The notes under the pieces were generated by a model. That model ran no database searches. It saw only the letters and a list, made by a program, of their open reading frames with translations, and was not told the DNA's origin. The position numbers and the translations under genes were made by a program. This document shows positions 1 through 9,687 of a DNA stretch of 45,040 nucleotides, piece after piece. The stretch is from positions 1 to 45,040 of the forward strand of contig JAFGPK010000026.1 of the NCBI GenBank assembly GCA_016936235.1. The letters run 5' to 3'. How positions within the stretch are numbered: the stretch's first letter is position 1; each line of letters begins with the position of its first letter. Source of the stretch: Candidatus Fermentibacteraceae bacterium (GTDB taxonomy: Bacteria; Fermentibacterota; Fermentibacteria; Fermentibacterales; JCC-6).

Positions 1-120
1 CCATGGCGGGGTCTCGCCTTCGGGCGTGCCCCTTCCTGTTTTGACCATGGCGGGGTCTCGCCTTCGGGCGTGCCCCTCTTGTTTTGACCATAGCGGGGTC
101 TCGCCTTCGGGCGTGCCCTT
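1..120 (+). repeat. Three tandem ~44-nt repeats, each a UUCG-loop hairpin
   Basis: Units start at 1, 45 and 88 (spacing 44 and 43). The units are almost identical, with one change (CCATGG to CCATAG) near the start of the third. Each contains CGCC-TTCG-GGCG, a perfect 4-bp stem capped by a UUCG tetraloop. It is extended by a GGGG/CCCC pairing across a small internal loop and followed by a T-rich tail (TGTTTTGA or TTGTTTTGA). As plus-strand RNA each unit resembles a weak intrinsic terminator. The unit length is not a multiple of three, so a repeated peptide is unlikely. The array touches the window edge and may continue leftward. Function is unknown; a repeated transcription stop or a family of dispersed structured repeats are both possible. 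Confidence 0.85.
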
Positions 121-150
121 TTGTTATGCCCCCCCGGCGTGAAGTATATT
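121..150 (+). promoter_or_regulatory. Possible sigma-70-type promoter for argF
   Basis: TTGTTA (121-126) and TATATT (145-150) are separated by 18 bases. They match the -35 and -10 consensus at four and five of six positions. A start near 157 would give a leader of about 50 nt before the argF ATG at 209. The -35 hexamer lies in the tail of the third hairpin repeat, where the first two repeats have TTGACC. Inference only. Confidence 0.35.
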
Positions 151-208
151 CCGTTGATCAAACCGGTATACCCTTCTCACCATGAGGCTTTTTGAAAGAG
201 GTGCGCTT

Positions 209-1150
209 ATGGCCGTGAACTTCAGGGGGCGCAGTCTGCTCACGCTTCTCGACCTTTCAAGGGACGATGTCCGATACCTTCTGGACGTCTCGCATCTGCT
301 GAAGGCGGAGCGGACTGCATTCCAGGTACAGCAGCGTTTCCAGGGCAAGACCCTGGCAATGCTCTTCGAGAAGAGATCCACCCGCACCAGGTGCGCTTTC
401 GAGACCGCCTTCGGCGAGGAGGGGGGCCATCCGGTGTTCCTCTCCAGCTCCGATATCCAGCTGGGAGCCAAGGAGAGCGTAGAGGACACGGCGAGGGTTC
501 TGGGAAGGATGTTCGACGCCATCATGTTCAGGGGGTTCAAGCAGGAGACCGTGGAGATACTTGACGAGTACTCCGGCGTCCCCGTCTACAACGGGCTCAC
601 GGACATGTTCCACCCCACCCAGGTGCTGGCGGACCTCATGACCATGGAGGAGCAGTTCGGCCAGCTTGCGGGTCTCAACTTCGTGTACACGGGCGACGGC
701 AGGAACAACATGGCCAACAGCCTAATGGTCGGCTGCGCCATGATGGGCGTGAACTGCACGATACTTGCACCGGACTCGCTGTATCCCGAATCGGAGCTTG
801 TTGATACGGTCAGGGAGATTGCTTATGATTCAGGCTCGACCCTCAACATCACCTCCGACCTCAACGTGGCTGTACCCGGTGCCGACGTGATATACACAGA
901 TGTCTGGGTGTCCATGGGCGAGGAGGATAAATCCAGGGAGCGGGTCGAGCTTCTCCCCCCCTACAGGGTGAACGGCGAGATGATGGAAATGACCGGCGAT
1001 CCCGGCACTGTTTTCATGCACTGTCTGCCTGCGGTGAAGGGCAACGAAGTGACCATGGACGTGATAGAGGGGCCCGCTTCGGTTGTATGGGACGAGGCGG
1101 AGAACAGGAAGCACACCATAAAGGCCCTGATGGCGGCCAGCCTGCTGTAA
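209..1150 (+). CDS. argF: Ornithine carbamoyltransferase
   Basis: Cytosolic enzyme of arginine biosynthesis that transfers the carbamoyl group of carbamoyl phosphate to ornithine to give citrulline. The carbamoyl-phosphate loop STRTR is at about residues 57-61 and HPTQ at about 135-138. The ornithine loop HCLPA is at about 271-275, and the C-terminal VVWDEAENRKH is typical of the family. Length (313 aa) is normal. I chose the ATG at 209 because AAAGAGGTG lies seven bases upstream. An in-frame ATG at 182 would add nine residues (MRLFERGAL) but has no ribosome-binding site. No other arg gene is in the window. The gene follows the hairpin repeats and precedes an unrelated polysaccharide export pair, so it is probably its own transcript or the head of a loose one. 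Confidence 0.97.
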   Translation: MAVNFRGRSLLTLLDLSRDDVRYLLDVSHLLKAERTAFQVQQRFQGKTLAMLFEKRSTRTRCAFETAFGEEGGHPVFLSSSDIQLGAKESVEDTARVLGRMFDAIMFRGFKQETVEILDEYSGVPVYNGLTDMFHPTQVLADLMTMEEQFGQLAGLNFVYTGDGRNNMANSLMVGCAMMGVNCTILAPDSLYPESELVDTVREIAYDSGSTLNITSDLNVAVPGADVIYTDVWVSMGEEDKSRERVELLPPYRVNGEMMEMTGDPGTVFMHCLPAVKGNEVTMDVIEGPASVVWDEAENRKHTIKALMAASLL

Positions 1151-1199
1151 TCGGTCGCTGGACGGGCGGTTCGAGAATTACTACCGTGAAGGGATTCAG

Positions 1200-2402
1200 A
1201 TGACATTCTTCCTGGTCCTGGTCCTCGGCACCACATTGTCCGCTCAGATGGGGGGGGAGACGGGCATACCGTCGATGCCCCTCATGGGAGAGGTCGACGG
1301 CAACCTTTACATCGTGGGACCCGGTGACATGATGTGGTTCTCTTTCCCCGGGAGCCTGCCGGGTGATACGGCGGGCGGATCGGGGCCGAGAACCCTCGAG
1401 GTCACGCCGGACGGCTACGCTGTGCTTCCCTCCGTAGGCGCGTGGAAAGTGTCCGGACTCACGCTGAACGAAGCCGCTTCAGTCATCGAGAGGGGCTTCT
1501 CGTCCAGATTCCCGGGCATGTCGGGACTGGCGGGACTGGCCAGGATGAGGGTATTCCTCGTGCCGGTGACCGGCCACGTGAATTACCCCGGGGTCGTTCA
1601 GGTCACGGGAGCCGACGGACTGCTGTCGATCCTTGACAAGGCGGGAGGGCTGGCCTCCACGGGAAGCATGACGGGCATACTGATAATCGGCCCGGACGGG
1701 GATACGTCCGTTGTGAACGTTACGGATTTCCTGCTTCTTGGGGAAATGTCGTGCAATCCCTCCCTTTCCCTGGGAGACAGGGTACATGTGCCGGAAGCCG
1801 AGGATTTCGTGTGGATGGAAGGGGCGCTGCATTTCACCCAGCCCCTTTCGGTGGGGTTCAGCGGAGCCGCTGAGGAGATGGTGTGGAGCGGCAGCAGGAG
1901 GGGAATGACCGAGTACGTTCCTGGCGAGACCGCTTCCGGCCTCATCTCCAGGATGGGCGGCACCGCACCGTGGGCACTGAGGGACAGCTGCTACATTGTC
2001 CGCGTAACTGACTCGGGCAATAACGTCAGGATACCCTCGCCCCTTGATACCGGCGGCTCTGAAACAGTGCTGCTCCCCGGGGATCTGGTTGTCTGCCCGG
2101 GAACCCCGCCGGTGGTCACCGTAAGCGGCGAGGTCTATTCCCCCGGCATATACCCCCACACCGCGGGGATGGGGGTTCTTTTCTACGTTGACCAGGCGGG
2201 AGGTTTCCTCAGGGCCGCCAGGAGATCGGGTACCAGGGTCCGCCTTCCCGACGGCGAAGAGGTGGACGGCGATGACATCTCCTCAGTCCCTGCCGGGTCT
2301 TCCGTGATGGTGCCGAGAAAACCATTTGTCGGCTGGGAGGACCCGCTTCTGATAATCACCAGCGTGGCCTCCGTCATAATAGCCTGGAAGAGCCTGGACT
2401 GA
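1200..2402 (+). CDS. Polysaccharide export protein with SLBB domains (Wza-like)
   Basis: Predicted periplasmic/outer-membrane component of a polysaccharide export channel, 400 aa. A short hydrophobic N-terminus (residues 1-16, ending near LSAQ) looks like a signal peptide. The YIVGPGDMMWFSF stretch at about 37-49 is the usual start of the Poly_export domain. Two SLBB-type units follow, near 123-165 (GHVNYPGVVQV) and 303-345 (SGEVYSPGIYP). The last ~18 residues are hydrophobic and could be a membrane segment, which is not typical of classical Wza. AAGGGA lies six bases before the ATG. The next gene, a chain-length/copolymerase protein, starts one base after the stop, so the two very probably act together. 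No glycosyltransferases, polymerase or tyrosine kinase are adjacent. Confidence 0.88.
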   Translation: MTFFLVLVLGTTLSAQMGGETGIPSMPLMGEVDGNLYIVGPGDMMWFSFPGSLPGDTAGGSGPRTLEVTPDGYAVLPSVGAWKVSGLTLNEAASVIERGFSSRFPGMSGLAGLARMRVFLVPVTGHVNYPGVVQVTGADGLLSILDKAGGLASTGSMTGILIIGPDGDTSVVNVTDFLLLGEMSCNPSLSLGDRVHVPEAEDFVWMEGALHFTQPLSVGFSGAAEEMVWSGSRRGMTEYVPGETASGLISRMGGTAPWALRDSCYIVRVTDSGNNVRIPSPLDTGGSETVLLPGDLVVCPGTPPVVTVSGEVYSPGIYPHTAGMGVLFYVDQAGGFLRAARRSGTRVRLPDGEEVDGDDISSVPAGSSVMVPRKPFVGWEDPLLIITSVASVIIAWKSLD

Positions 2403-2403
2403 G

Positions 2404-3651
2404 ATGAGCGCCGGAAAGCAGCCCCTGTGGTACCTGTTCCTCCTGCTGAAAAACAGGTGGTTCCTGGTAAAGGCGCTGCTGGTGGTGATGATACCCACCG
2501 TTGTCATAACATTCCTCATGACCAAGAAGTACACGGTCACTTCGCTGATAATGCCCCCGGAGGAGCAGTCCGCTTCAGGTCTCACCATCGCGGGACTGGG
2601 GCTGGCGGAGTTCGCAGGCTACTTCGGCGGAGGGATGGGCTTCTCGCTCCCCCTTATGACGACACTGTCCGATGTCTACGAGGAGATCCTGAACAGCCGC
2701 TCCCTGGAGGAGAGCGTCATTTTCGCCACCTCCTTCCTGGATTCCACGGACCTCAGGCGCATGTACGAAAGCGATCCGCAGCAGGGTCTCTACTGGGCCA
2801 GGAAGAAGTTCAGAGACGGTTACGAGGTCAGCATCTCTCCCACGGGCTTCCTCAAGATTGAGTTCACCTTCAGTGACCCCGAGTACGCCGTGGAGGTTTC
2901 CGAGGCTATCATCGCCGCGCTGGACAGCATCAACAGAGAGATTACCAGCAGCCGGCTGGAACAGGCGAGGATGTTCCTCGAGCAGAGGGCCATGATGGCG
3001 GAGAGTTCGCTTGCGGGTGCAAGCGAGGCCATCCGGGTGTTCGAGGCGCGTTACGGCCTTGTGGCTCCGGAGGAGGAACTGCTCGGCTACATTTCGAACC
3101 TGGCCCAGCTCAAGGCGGAGTACGCGATGCTGATGACCGAGATATCCGCCATGAGACAGGGGATATCAGGCGCACCCAGCGCGACCCTGCTCTATAACCA
3201 GAGAAAGGCGGCGGAGCTGCTCGGAGTGATCAAAATGCTTGAGAGCGGTGTGCCGGCACCCGGCTACGAGGATATCATGCCCTCCTTGAGCCTCGAGGAA
3301 TATCCCGGGATAAGCCTGGAATACGCGGTCCTCAGAGCCGATTACGAGATGTCCCTGCAGATAACCAACGCGGTGAAGATAAGCCTTCAGGAAGCAGTGG
3401 CCGCAGAGGAGAGGCAACAGACTCATATAAGGGTGCTGGATCCTCCGAGGCATCCCGGCTGGAAGAGCAGGCCCAAGAAGATCCTCATCTGGATAGAGGT
3501 GTTCCTCATCACCTTCCTGGCACTCTTCTCCTTTCTGGTGGCAAGGGAGAACCTCAGAAGCGTCAAGAACAACAGCCCCGAACTCTGGGATCCCTGGAGA
3601 AAGCTCCTGGAGGACATAAGGAAGGATCTATCGTTCGGAAGGCGCAGATAG
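2404..3651 (+). CDS. Wzz/GumC-type polysaccharide chain-length determinant (copolymerase)
   Basis: Inner-membrane polysaccharide copolymerase of 415 aa, expected to set chain length or link the polymerase to the export channel encoded just upstream. The architecture is classical: a first membrane segment at about residues 17-37, a long periplasmic helical region with coiled-coil character (about 180-330), a Pro-rich stretch near 345-360 (DPPRHPGWKSRPKK), and a second membrane segment at about 361-381. There is no Walker A motif or Tyr-rich C-terminus, so no fused BY-kinase. The start lies directly behind the stop of the export gene. The 3' end overlaps the convergent rsgA by 24 bases, so the two mRNAs would be complementary at their ends unless transcription stops earlier. 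Confidence 0.88.
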   Translation: MSAGKQPLWYLFLLLKNRWFLVKALLVVMIPTVVITFLMTKKYTVTSLIMPPEEQSASGLTIAGLGLAEFAGYFGGGMGFSLPLMTTLSDVYEEILNSRSLEESVIFATSFLDSTDLRRMYESDPQQGLYWARKKFRDGYEVSISPTGFLKIEFTFSDPEYAVEVSEAIIAALDSINREITSSRLEQARMFLEQRAMMAESSLAGASEAIRVFEARYGLVAPEEELLGYISNLAQLKAEYAMLMTEISAMRQGISGAPSATLLYNQRKAAELLGVIKMLESGVPAPGYEDIMPSLSLEEYPGISLEYAVLRADYEMSLQITNAVKISLQEAVAAEERQQTHIRVLDPPRHPGWKSRPKKILIWIEVFLITFLALFSFLVARENLRSVKNNSPELWDPWRKLLEDIRKDLSFGRRR

Positions 3652-4491
3652 GTAATTCCCCTGCTGACCCTCCGCCTCCCTCATGAATGCCTCGTACATG
3701 CCGTAGCGGATGCCGGAAATGCTTCCCAGTTCAACCGCCCCCTTCACTCCGCAACCGGGTTCCGAGATGTGCAGGCAGTCCCTGAACCGGCACCGGCCAA
3801 GATATTCGTCGAACTCCGGGAAACAGAACTGGAGCTCCTCCCGGGGAACGTGTTCTATGGAGAACATCTTGAGCCCGGGCGTGTCTATCAGGAAGGTCTC
3901 GGATCCCAGCGGTATCATCCTCGCGGTCACCGTGGTGTGTCTGCCCTTGCTCGTCTTGGGATTCACGGAGCCTATCCTCACATCAAGAGCAGGGATGTAC
4001 CTCTTGGCAAGGGAGGTCTTTCCAGCCCCGGAAGGTCCGGCCATCACCACGGTGCTTCCCCTGATGTGCTTCATCAGCTCGCCGGTTCCCCGGCCGGTTG
4101 AGGTGCTGGTCTGGAATACCGTATAACCGGCGCCCTCGTATACCGAGAGGATCCCGGCCAGAAGGGTCCTGTCCTCCCCGCTGAGACAGAGGTCCATCTT
4201 GTTCAGCACCACGACTGCCCTAAGCTTTCGCCAACGAGCTGCCACCAGGGCCCTGCATAGGAAACCGTGGCTGAAATCCGGCTGGTGAAGGGAGCAAATG
4301 GCAAGGACGATGTCCACATTTGAGGCTATGATCTGAGTTGACCTGCCCAGGGGAACCGTGCGTTGCAGAACGCTCTCCCTGGGCAGTATGGCTTCGACCA
4401 CGGGGATATTCGCATCCTCCGCCGCCAGCGCCCTGTCCCCGGCGACGGGCTGTATCCCGCGGTATACCCTTCCGGCCACACGGGCCGACAT
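3628..4491 (-). CDS. rsgA: Ribosome small-subunit GTPase RsgA (YjeQ)
   Basis: Circularly permuted GTPase that checks late 30S subunit maturation. In the order expected of the permuted fold, NKMD (G4) is at residues 97-100, GPSGAGKTSL (G1) at 152-161, a TT-containing switch (GRHTTV) at 183-188, and DTPG (G3) at 203-206. The C-terminal zinc knuckle has C234, C239, H241 and C247. The ATG start used here gives 287 aa, but an OB-fold strand of the family appears to lie upstream in the same frame (about 27 residues back to position 4572, including GRRGVTIIDEHGRE). That stretch has no ATG, GTG or TTG. A CTG at 4570-4572 overlaps the ftsB stop and is preceded by AAAGGG, so a non-standard start is possible. 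Likely co-transcribed with ftsB and eno. Confidence 0.95.
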   Translation of the reverse strand: MSARVAGRVYRGIQPVAGDRALAAEDANIPVVEAILPRESVLQRTVPLGRSTQIIASNVDIVLAICSLHQPDFSHGFLCRALVAARWRKLRAVVVLNKMDLCLSGEDRTLLAGILSVYEGAGYTVFQTSTSTGRGTGELMKHIRGSTVVMAGPSGAGKTSLAKRYIPALDVRIGSVNPKTSKGRHTTVTARMIPLGSETFLIDTPGLKMFSIEHVPREELQFCFPEFDEYLGRCRFRDCLHISEPGCGVKGAVELGSISGIRYGMYEAFMREAEGQQGNYLSAPSER

Positions 4492-4568
4492 CTCCCGCCC
4501 ATGTTCGTCTATTATCGTGACCCCGCGCCTGCCCGCGGAGGATATCCTGCAGGGGAACCGGGTCGGGC

Positions 4569-4886
4569 TCAGAACGGGACCCTTTCGGGTTCGGGCCAGA
4601 GGAACCGTACTATGTATTCCCCGGGTCTTCCCCAGCCGAGGATTTCCCTGACCATCTTCTCGAGGTAGAGGGAGTCGCCGCGCAGCTTCTCGATCTCCGA
4701 TTCAAGGGAATCTATCTCGACCTGAAGACTGTCGATGAAGACGGTCATCCTGTCGACCTCGCCCTTGAGACCCGCCAGCGCGATGAAACCGTGACGGTTG
4801 AAGACCAGTATGGTCACCACAACGACGAAAACGGAAACCAGGGTCACATAGAACGTTCTCCTGCTCCTTCCGTCCCGGTGTTCCAA
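4569..4886 (-). CDS. ftsB: FtsB/DivIC-family septum formation protein
   Basis: Small bitopic division protein of 105 aa. It has a short basic N-terminus (RDGRSRR), one membrane segment at about residues 12-29, then a heptad-like coiled coil (about 38-80). The end, LGWGRPGEYIVRFLWPEPE, resembles the post-coil region that contacts FtsL/FtsQ in this family. It starts with TTG one base after the eno stop, with GGAG four bases upstream. The eno-ftsB pairing is known in many bacteria, which supports the call. FtsB and DivIC cannot be told apart on sequence alone. Confidence 0.85.
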   Translation of the reverse strand: MEHRDGRSRRTFYVTLVSVFVVVVTILVFNRHGFIALAGLKGEVDRMTVFIDSLQVEIDSLESEIEKLRGDSLYLEKMVREILGWGRPGEYIVRFLWPEPERVPF

Positions 4887-4887
4887 A

Positions 4888-6252
<1,365 letters not shown>

Positions 6253-6263
6253 CTAAAGATGTG

Positions 6264-8255
6264 CTATATCTGGTTGAATGAAAGCTGGTTCGATGCCTTT
6301 GAAAGGTATTCATTGATCATGTCGTCAGGGGACATCGATTCAAGGACCGACAGGAATATCCTGCCGATCTCAGGATCGAACTGGCTTCCAATGTTCTCGT
6401 TTATCTCCCTGATGGCGTAATCCAGTCCAGGAGCCTTCCTGTATATCCTGTCCGACGTCATGGCGTCGAACCCGTCGGCAACCGACAGCATCCTGGCATG
6501 CAGGGGAATGGAGTCGTTGGAGAGACCCGCCGGGTATCCGCTGCCGTCGTACTTTTCATGATGGTACCTCACGGCATCGATGAAGCTTCCGAAAGCGGTC
6601 ACCGGCCTGAGTATGTTGTACCCCACCTCGGGGTGAGTTTTGATTATGTAGAATTCCTCCTCGCTCAGCGGACCCGCCTTGTTGAGGATGTTTTCGGGTA
6701 TGCCGATCTTGCCGATGTCGTGCAGGAGGGCGGCGCTGTTCAGCAGTGATATGTCCCTGGAGGGGAGCCGCATGTGGGCAGCGATGCTGGTGACATAGGC
6801 GGCGACGTTCCGGGAATGGTTGTGGGTGTAGGGATCCTTGGCATCCACAGCCCCAGCGAGAGCGGCGATGGTCTGGATGTAGTTCCTCTCGTTGGTCTCG
6901 AAAAGGAAGGCGTTGCTCAAAGCGGCCGCCGCATGCCTGAGCAGGATGGGAATATGGGATGACGTCCCTATGCGGCACATTGTCCCGCTCCAGTCGCTCA
7001 GCACTATCATGCCTCTGAGAGAACCGATATCTCCGAGGTCGAGAAGCTCGACCAGCGGCGTGGTATCGTAGTCGGAATCCGCCAGGCTGGCGAAGGAATC
7101 CCTTGTGTTACCGTTCAGGAAGAGTTCTACGTCCTGGATGTCCAGCTTCTTCTGCAGGATGGTCCTGAAATCCCCCTGGAGGACTTCCTCAGGCATATCC
7201 GACCTCACGAGCATGTAACTCAGGGGCATCATGTCCTTGCCGCTGAGAAAAACGCCGAACAGGTCGAAGCTCAGGACCGAACGGAGTCCCCGGCTTATGG
7301 TGGCAAGGACCCGCCTTGTATTCAGGGATGACGAGAATTCACCCGCCAGGAGGTTGGTCCTTTCGAGATTGTCCGCCTGGATCCTCAGGTTGGAGGCCAT
7401 TCTGTAGTTCATCAGCTGGTTGCCGGCCTGGGCCGCGAAGAGTCCCATCAGCTTCAGGTCTCTTGAGGTGAACTCCACTGGAATGGTGGATCTTGCCACG
7501 ATGCAGGCTCCAAGGTTCCCGTCTGAACTGGGGACGGGCACGGCCATGAGGGAGGTCACCGGAGAGCTCTCCGGAACGCAATCGCATTCCTCGCCGTTGT
7601 CAAGGACCCCTCCGTCTATCTCAAGAGCTGACATTACCGTTCCGGTCCACTCCTTCTCGGAAAGAAGCTGCTCGTTCCCCGATCCCGCCATGCGGGAAAG
7701 AGTCAGGACTCCGGGTTCCCCGCCGAGATATACACGCGCAACATCACCTCGGAATGTTTTGCGCAGGGTTGTGGCCAGACCGTCAAGGTATGCCTTTATG
7801 GACTGCTCCGAGATGTTCACATTGACGGTCAGGTCGTATAGGTCCTTGAGTTCAGGGGACGGGAGGACTGAAAGCTGCTTGCTGCGGACCTCCAGGGCGC
7901 GATCGACCATTCCCTTAAGTTCAGTCATCTTGAAGGGCTTGGTTACGAAATCGAAGGCCCCCCGCTGGATGGCGTCCTTTGCCAGATCAATGGTGCCATG
8001 ACCCGTTATCAGTATGACCAGTGTATCCGGGAATCTCTTCCTGACTATGGAGGCCAGCTCCAGTCCGTTGATATCGGGCATCATGATATCGCTGAGGATT
8101 AGGCTGAAGGAGGTCCTGCTCATCAGTTCCAGGGCCTCAGTGCCATTCCTGGCCTCGTCGACGATATAATCATGCAGCTCCAGGAACTCGCGACACAGCC
8201 CGCGAACGGTCTGCTCGTCGTCCACTACCAGTATCCTTGGTTTGCCGCTTGTCAT
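6264..8255 (-). CDS. Response regulator with GAF-like region and HD-GYP c-di-GMP phosphodiesterase
   Basis: Cytosolic signalling protein of 663 aa. The receiver (about 7-120) keeps the acidic pair D12/D13, the phospho-acceptor D56 and K106. Two GAF-like sensor regions probably fill about 150-455. The C-terminal HD-GYP domain (about 465-640) has HDIGKIGIPENIL near 512, a HHEKYDGSGYPAGL stretch near 565-577, and ADGFDAMTSDRIYR. All these are canonical, so cyclic-di-GMP hydrolysis is expected. The start codon overlaps the stop of the upstream NtrC-type regulator by four bases, so the two are translationally coupled. No histidine kinase is encoded nearby, so the phosphodonor is unknown. Confidence 0.93.
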   Translation of the reverse strand: MTSGKPRILVVDDEQTVRGLCREFLELHDYIVDEARNGTEALELMSRTSFSLILSDIMMPDINGLELASIVRKRFPDTLVILITGHGTIDLAKDAIQRGAFDFVTKPFKMTELKGMVDRALEVRSKQLSVLPSPELKDLYDLTVNVNISEQSIKAYLDGLATTLRKTFRGDVARVYLGGEPGVLTLSRMAGSGNEQLLSEKEWTGTVMSALEIDGGVLDNGEECDCVPESSPVTSLMAVPVPSSDGNLGACIVARSTIPVEFTSRDLKLMGLFAAQAGNQLMNYRMASNLRIQADNLERTNLLAGEFSSSLNTRRVLATISRGLRSVLSFDLFGVFLSGKDMMPLSYMLVRSDMPEEVLQGDFRTILQKKLDIQDVELFLNGNTRDSFASLADSDYDTTPLVELLDLGDIGSLRGMIVLSDWSGTMCRIGTSSHIPILLRHAAAALSNAFLFETNERNYIQTIAALAGAVDAKDPYTHNHSRNVAAYVTSIAAHMRLPSRDISLLNSAALLHDIGKIGIPENILNKAGPLSEEEFYIIKTHPEVGYNILRPVTAFGSFIDAVRYHHEKYDGSGYPAGLSNDSIPLHARMLSVADGFDAMTSDRIYRKAPGLDYAIREINENIGSQFDPEIGRIFLSVLESMSPDDMINEYLSKASNQLSFNQI

Positions 8256-9628
8256 ATGTCCCTGCCAGTTTCCCCGGGAATCCCCAGGCTTACCATCCGG
8301 GCCAGCAGAGTGGTCCGTTTCAGGCCCAGCAGTCTAGCCGCACGGGTCCTGTTTCCGCCGCTCCGCTTCAGCGCATTAACGATATAGTGTTTCTCGATAT
8401 TTTCCAATAGAGCGTTCAGGCTTAGTCCCTCGCCGTCCCGTCGGGTTTCCGGGGGTCTCTGTGAATCCGGGCGCATTCTGTCGGGAAGGTCCTCGGGTTG
8501 TATGAGACCTTCCTCGCACAGAACCCAGGCCCGCTCCATGGTGTTCTCCAGCTCCCTGACGTTGCCCGGCCAGTGGTAGGACAGAAGCAGTGAAGCGGCG
8601 CTGGAGCTGAGGATGCATCTGCTCCTGTTCTCGTGCCCCGTGAGCCTGGACAGGAAGTACTCGGAAAGCGGGAGGATATCATCGGTCCGCTGGCGGAGTG
8701 GAGGAATGTGGACCTCGATCACGTTGAGACGGTAATAGAGATCCTCCCTGAACTCGTTCCTGCTCATGGCTTCCTCAAGGTTCATGTTGGTGGCCGCTAT
8801 CAGTCTCACGTCCGTCGTGAGTACCTTCGAGCTGCCCACCGGAGCGAACTCACCGTCCTGCAGCACCCTGAGCAGCTTCACCTGCATGGCCAGGCTCATG
8901 TTGCCCACCTCGTCAAGGAAGAGGGTCCCGCCGTCGGCCACCTGGAAGCGGCCATGGGTGGTTGCTGTGGCGCCGGTGAACGCTCCCTTGACATGTCCGA
9001 ACAACTCACTCTCCAGCAGTCCTTCCGGAAGTGCCCCGGAATTCACCGAGATGAAGGGTTGCGTGGCCCTGAGGGAGTTACTGTGGATGGCCCTTGCCAC
9101 GAGTTCCTTTCCCGTACCGCTCTCTCCCGTTATCAGGATGGTGCTGTCGGTCTTCGCCACACGGTTGACAAGACCGATGACCTGGTCCATGATGCCGCTC
9201 TGGTAGACGATCTTCCTTGTGGACCTGTCCCTGGTCCTCCCCATGGAGGTATGCAGGGCCCTTCTCACCGCTGAAATTACAGTGTTGGTGGTGAAGGGCT
9301 TCGGTATGTAGTCCACGGCTCCCATCCTGAGGGCCGTCTTGGTGCTCTCGATTGTCGCGAAACCCGTTATCACTATGACCGGAATAAAGGGATACTTCTT
9401 GCTCACCATCTCCAGTATCTCCAGCCCGGAGACATCTGGAAGCCTCAGATCGGTTATCAGGAGGTCGTAGCCCGTCTTCCTCCTCAGTTTTCGGAGCCCG
9501 TCCTCGCCGCTGGCAGCGGTGTCGCAGTAGTAACCCGACAGCTGGAGCGTCTCCCTGAGAAGACCGGTGATGTCCTCCTCGTCGTCTATTACCAGGATCC
9601 TGCTTTTCTTGCTATTATTACCGTTCAT
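8252..9628 (-). CDS. NtrC-family sigma-54-dependent response regulator
   Basis: Transcription activator of RNA polymerase-sigma54, 458 aa. The receiver has an IDDEED acidic cluster and the phospho-acceptor Asp at about residue 60 (LLITDLRLPD), with a conserved KP near 110. The AAA+ domain carries Walker A GESGTGKE (about 167-174), the sigma54-contact loop GAFTGA (about 215-220) and Walker B FLDEVGN. A Fis-type helix-turn-helix (GGNRTRAARLLGLKRTTL) ends the protein. I chose the ATG at 9628; a TTG at 9649 would add seven residues. Neither has a good ribosome-binding site, and the likely promoter places the RNA start almost on the ATG. Four-base overlap with the HD-GYP regulator. Confidence 0.95.
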   Translation of the reverse strand: MNGNNSKKSRILVIDDEEDITGLLRETLQLSGYYCDTAASGEDGLRKLRRKTGYDLLITDLRLPDVSGLEILEMVSKKYPFIPVIVITGFATIESTKTALRMGAVDYIPKPFTTNTVISAVRRALHTSMGRTRDRSTRKIVYQSGIMDQVIGLVNRVAKTDSTILITGESGTGKELVARAIHSNSLRATQPFISVNSGALPEGLLESELFGHVKGAFTGATATTHGRFQVADGGTLFLDEVGNMSLAMQVKLLRVLQDGEFAPVGSSKVLTTDVRLIAATNMNLEEAMSRNEFREDLYYRLNVIEVHIPPLRQRTDDILPLSEYFLSRLTGHENRSRCILSSSAASLLLSYHWPGNVRELENTMERAWVLCEEGLIQPEDLPDRMRPDSQRPPETRRDGEGLSLNALLENIEKHYIVNALKRSGGNRTRAARLLGLKRTTLLARMVSLGIPGETGRDI

Positions 9629-9637
9629 GATACTTGT

Positions 9638-9665
9638 ATGGTAACACAATCCTGGTGGATGTCAA
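9638..9665 (-). promoter_or_regulatory. Likely promoter of the NtrC/HD-GYP regulator operon
   Basis: On the minus strand, a perfect TTGACA (9660-9665) is followed after 16 bases by TACCAT (9638-9643, four of six matches). Transcription should start near 9631, only about three bases before the ATG at 9628. Together with the missing Shine-Dalgarno sequence this suggests a leaderless or nearly leaderless mRNA. The region is also the upstream sequence of the divergent lipoprotein gene. Confidence 0.5.
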
Positions 9666-9687
9666 CAATTTGACGAGCAGACATGAC

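Noticed and set aside
1..120. CRISPR array
   Set aside because: The repeats are contiguous and nearly identical across the whole unit; there are no distinct spacers.
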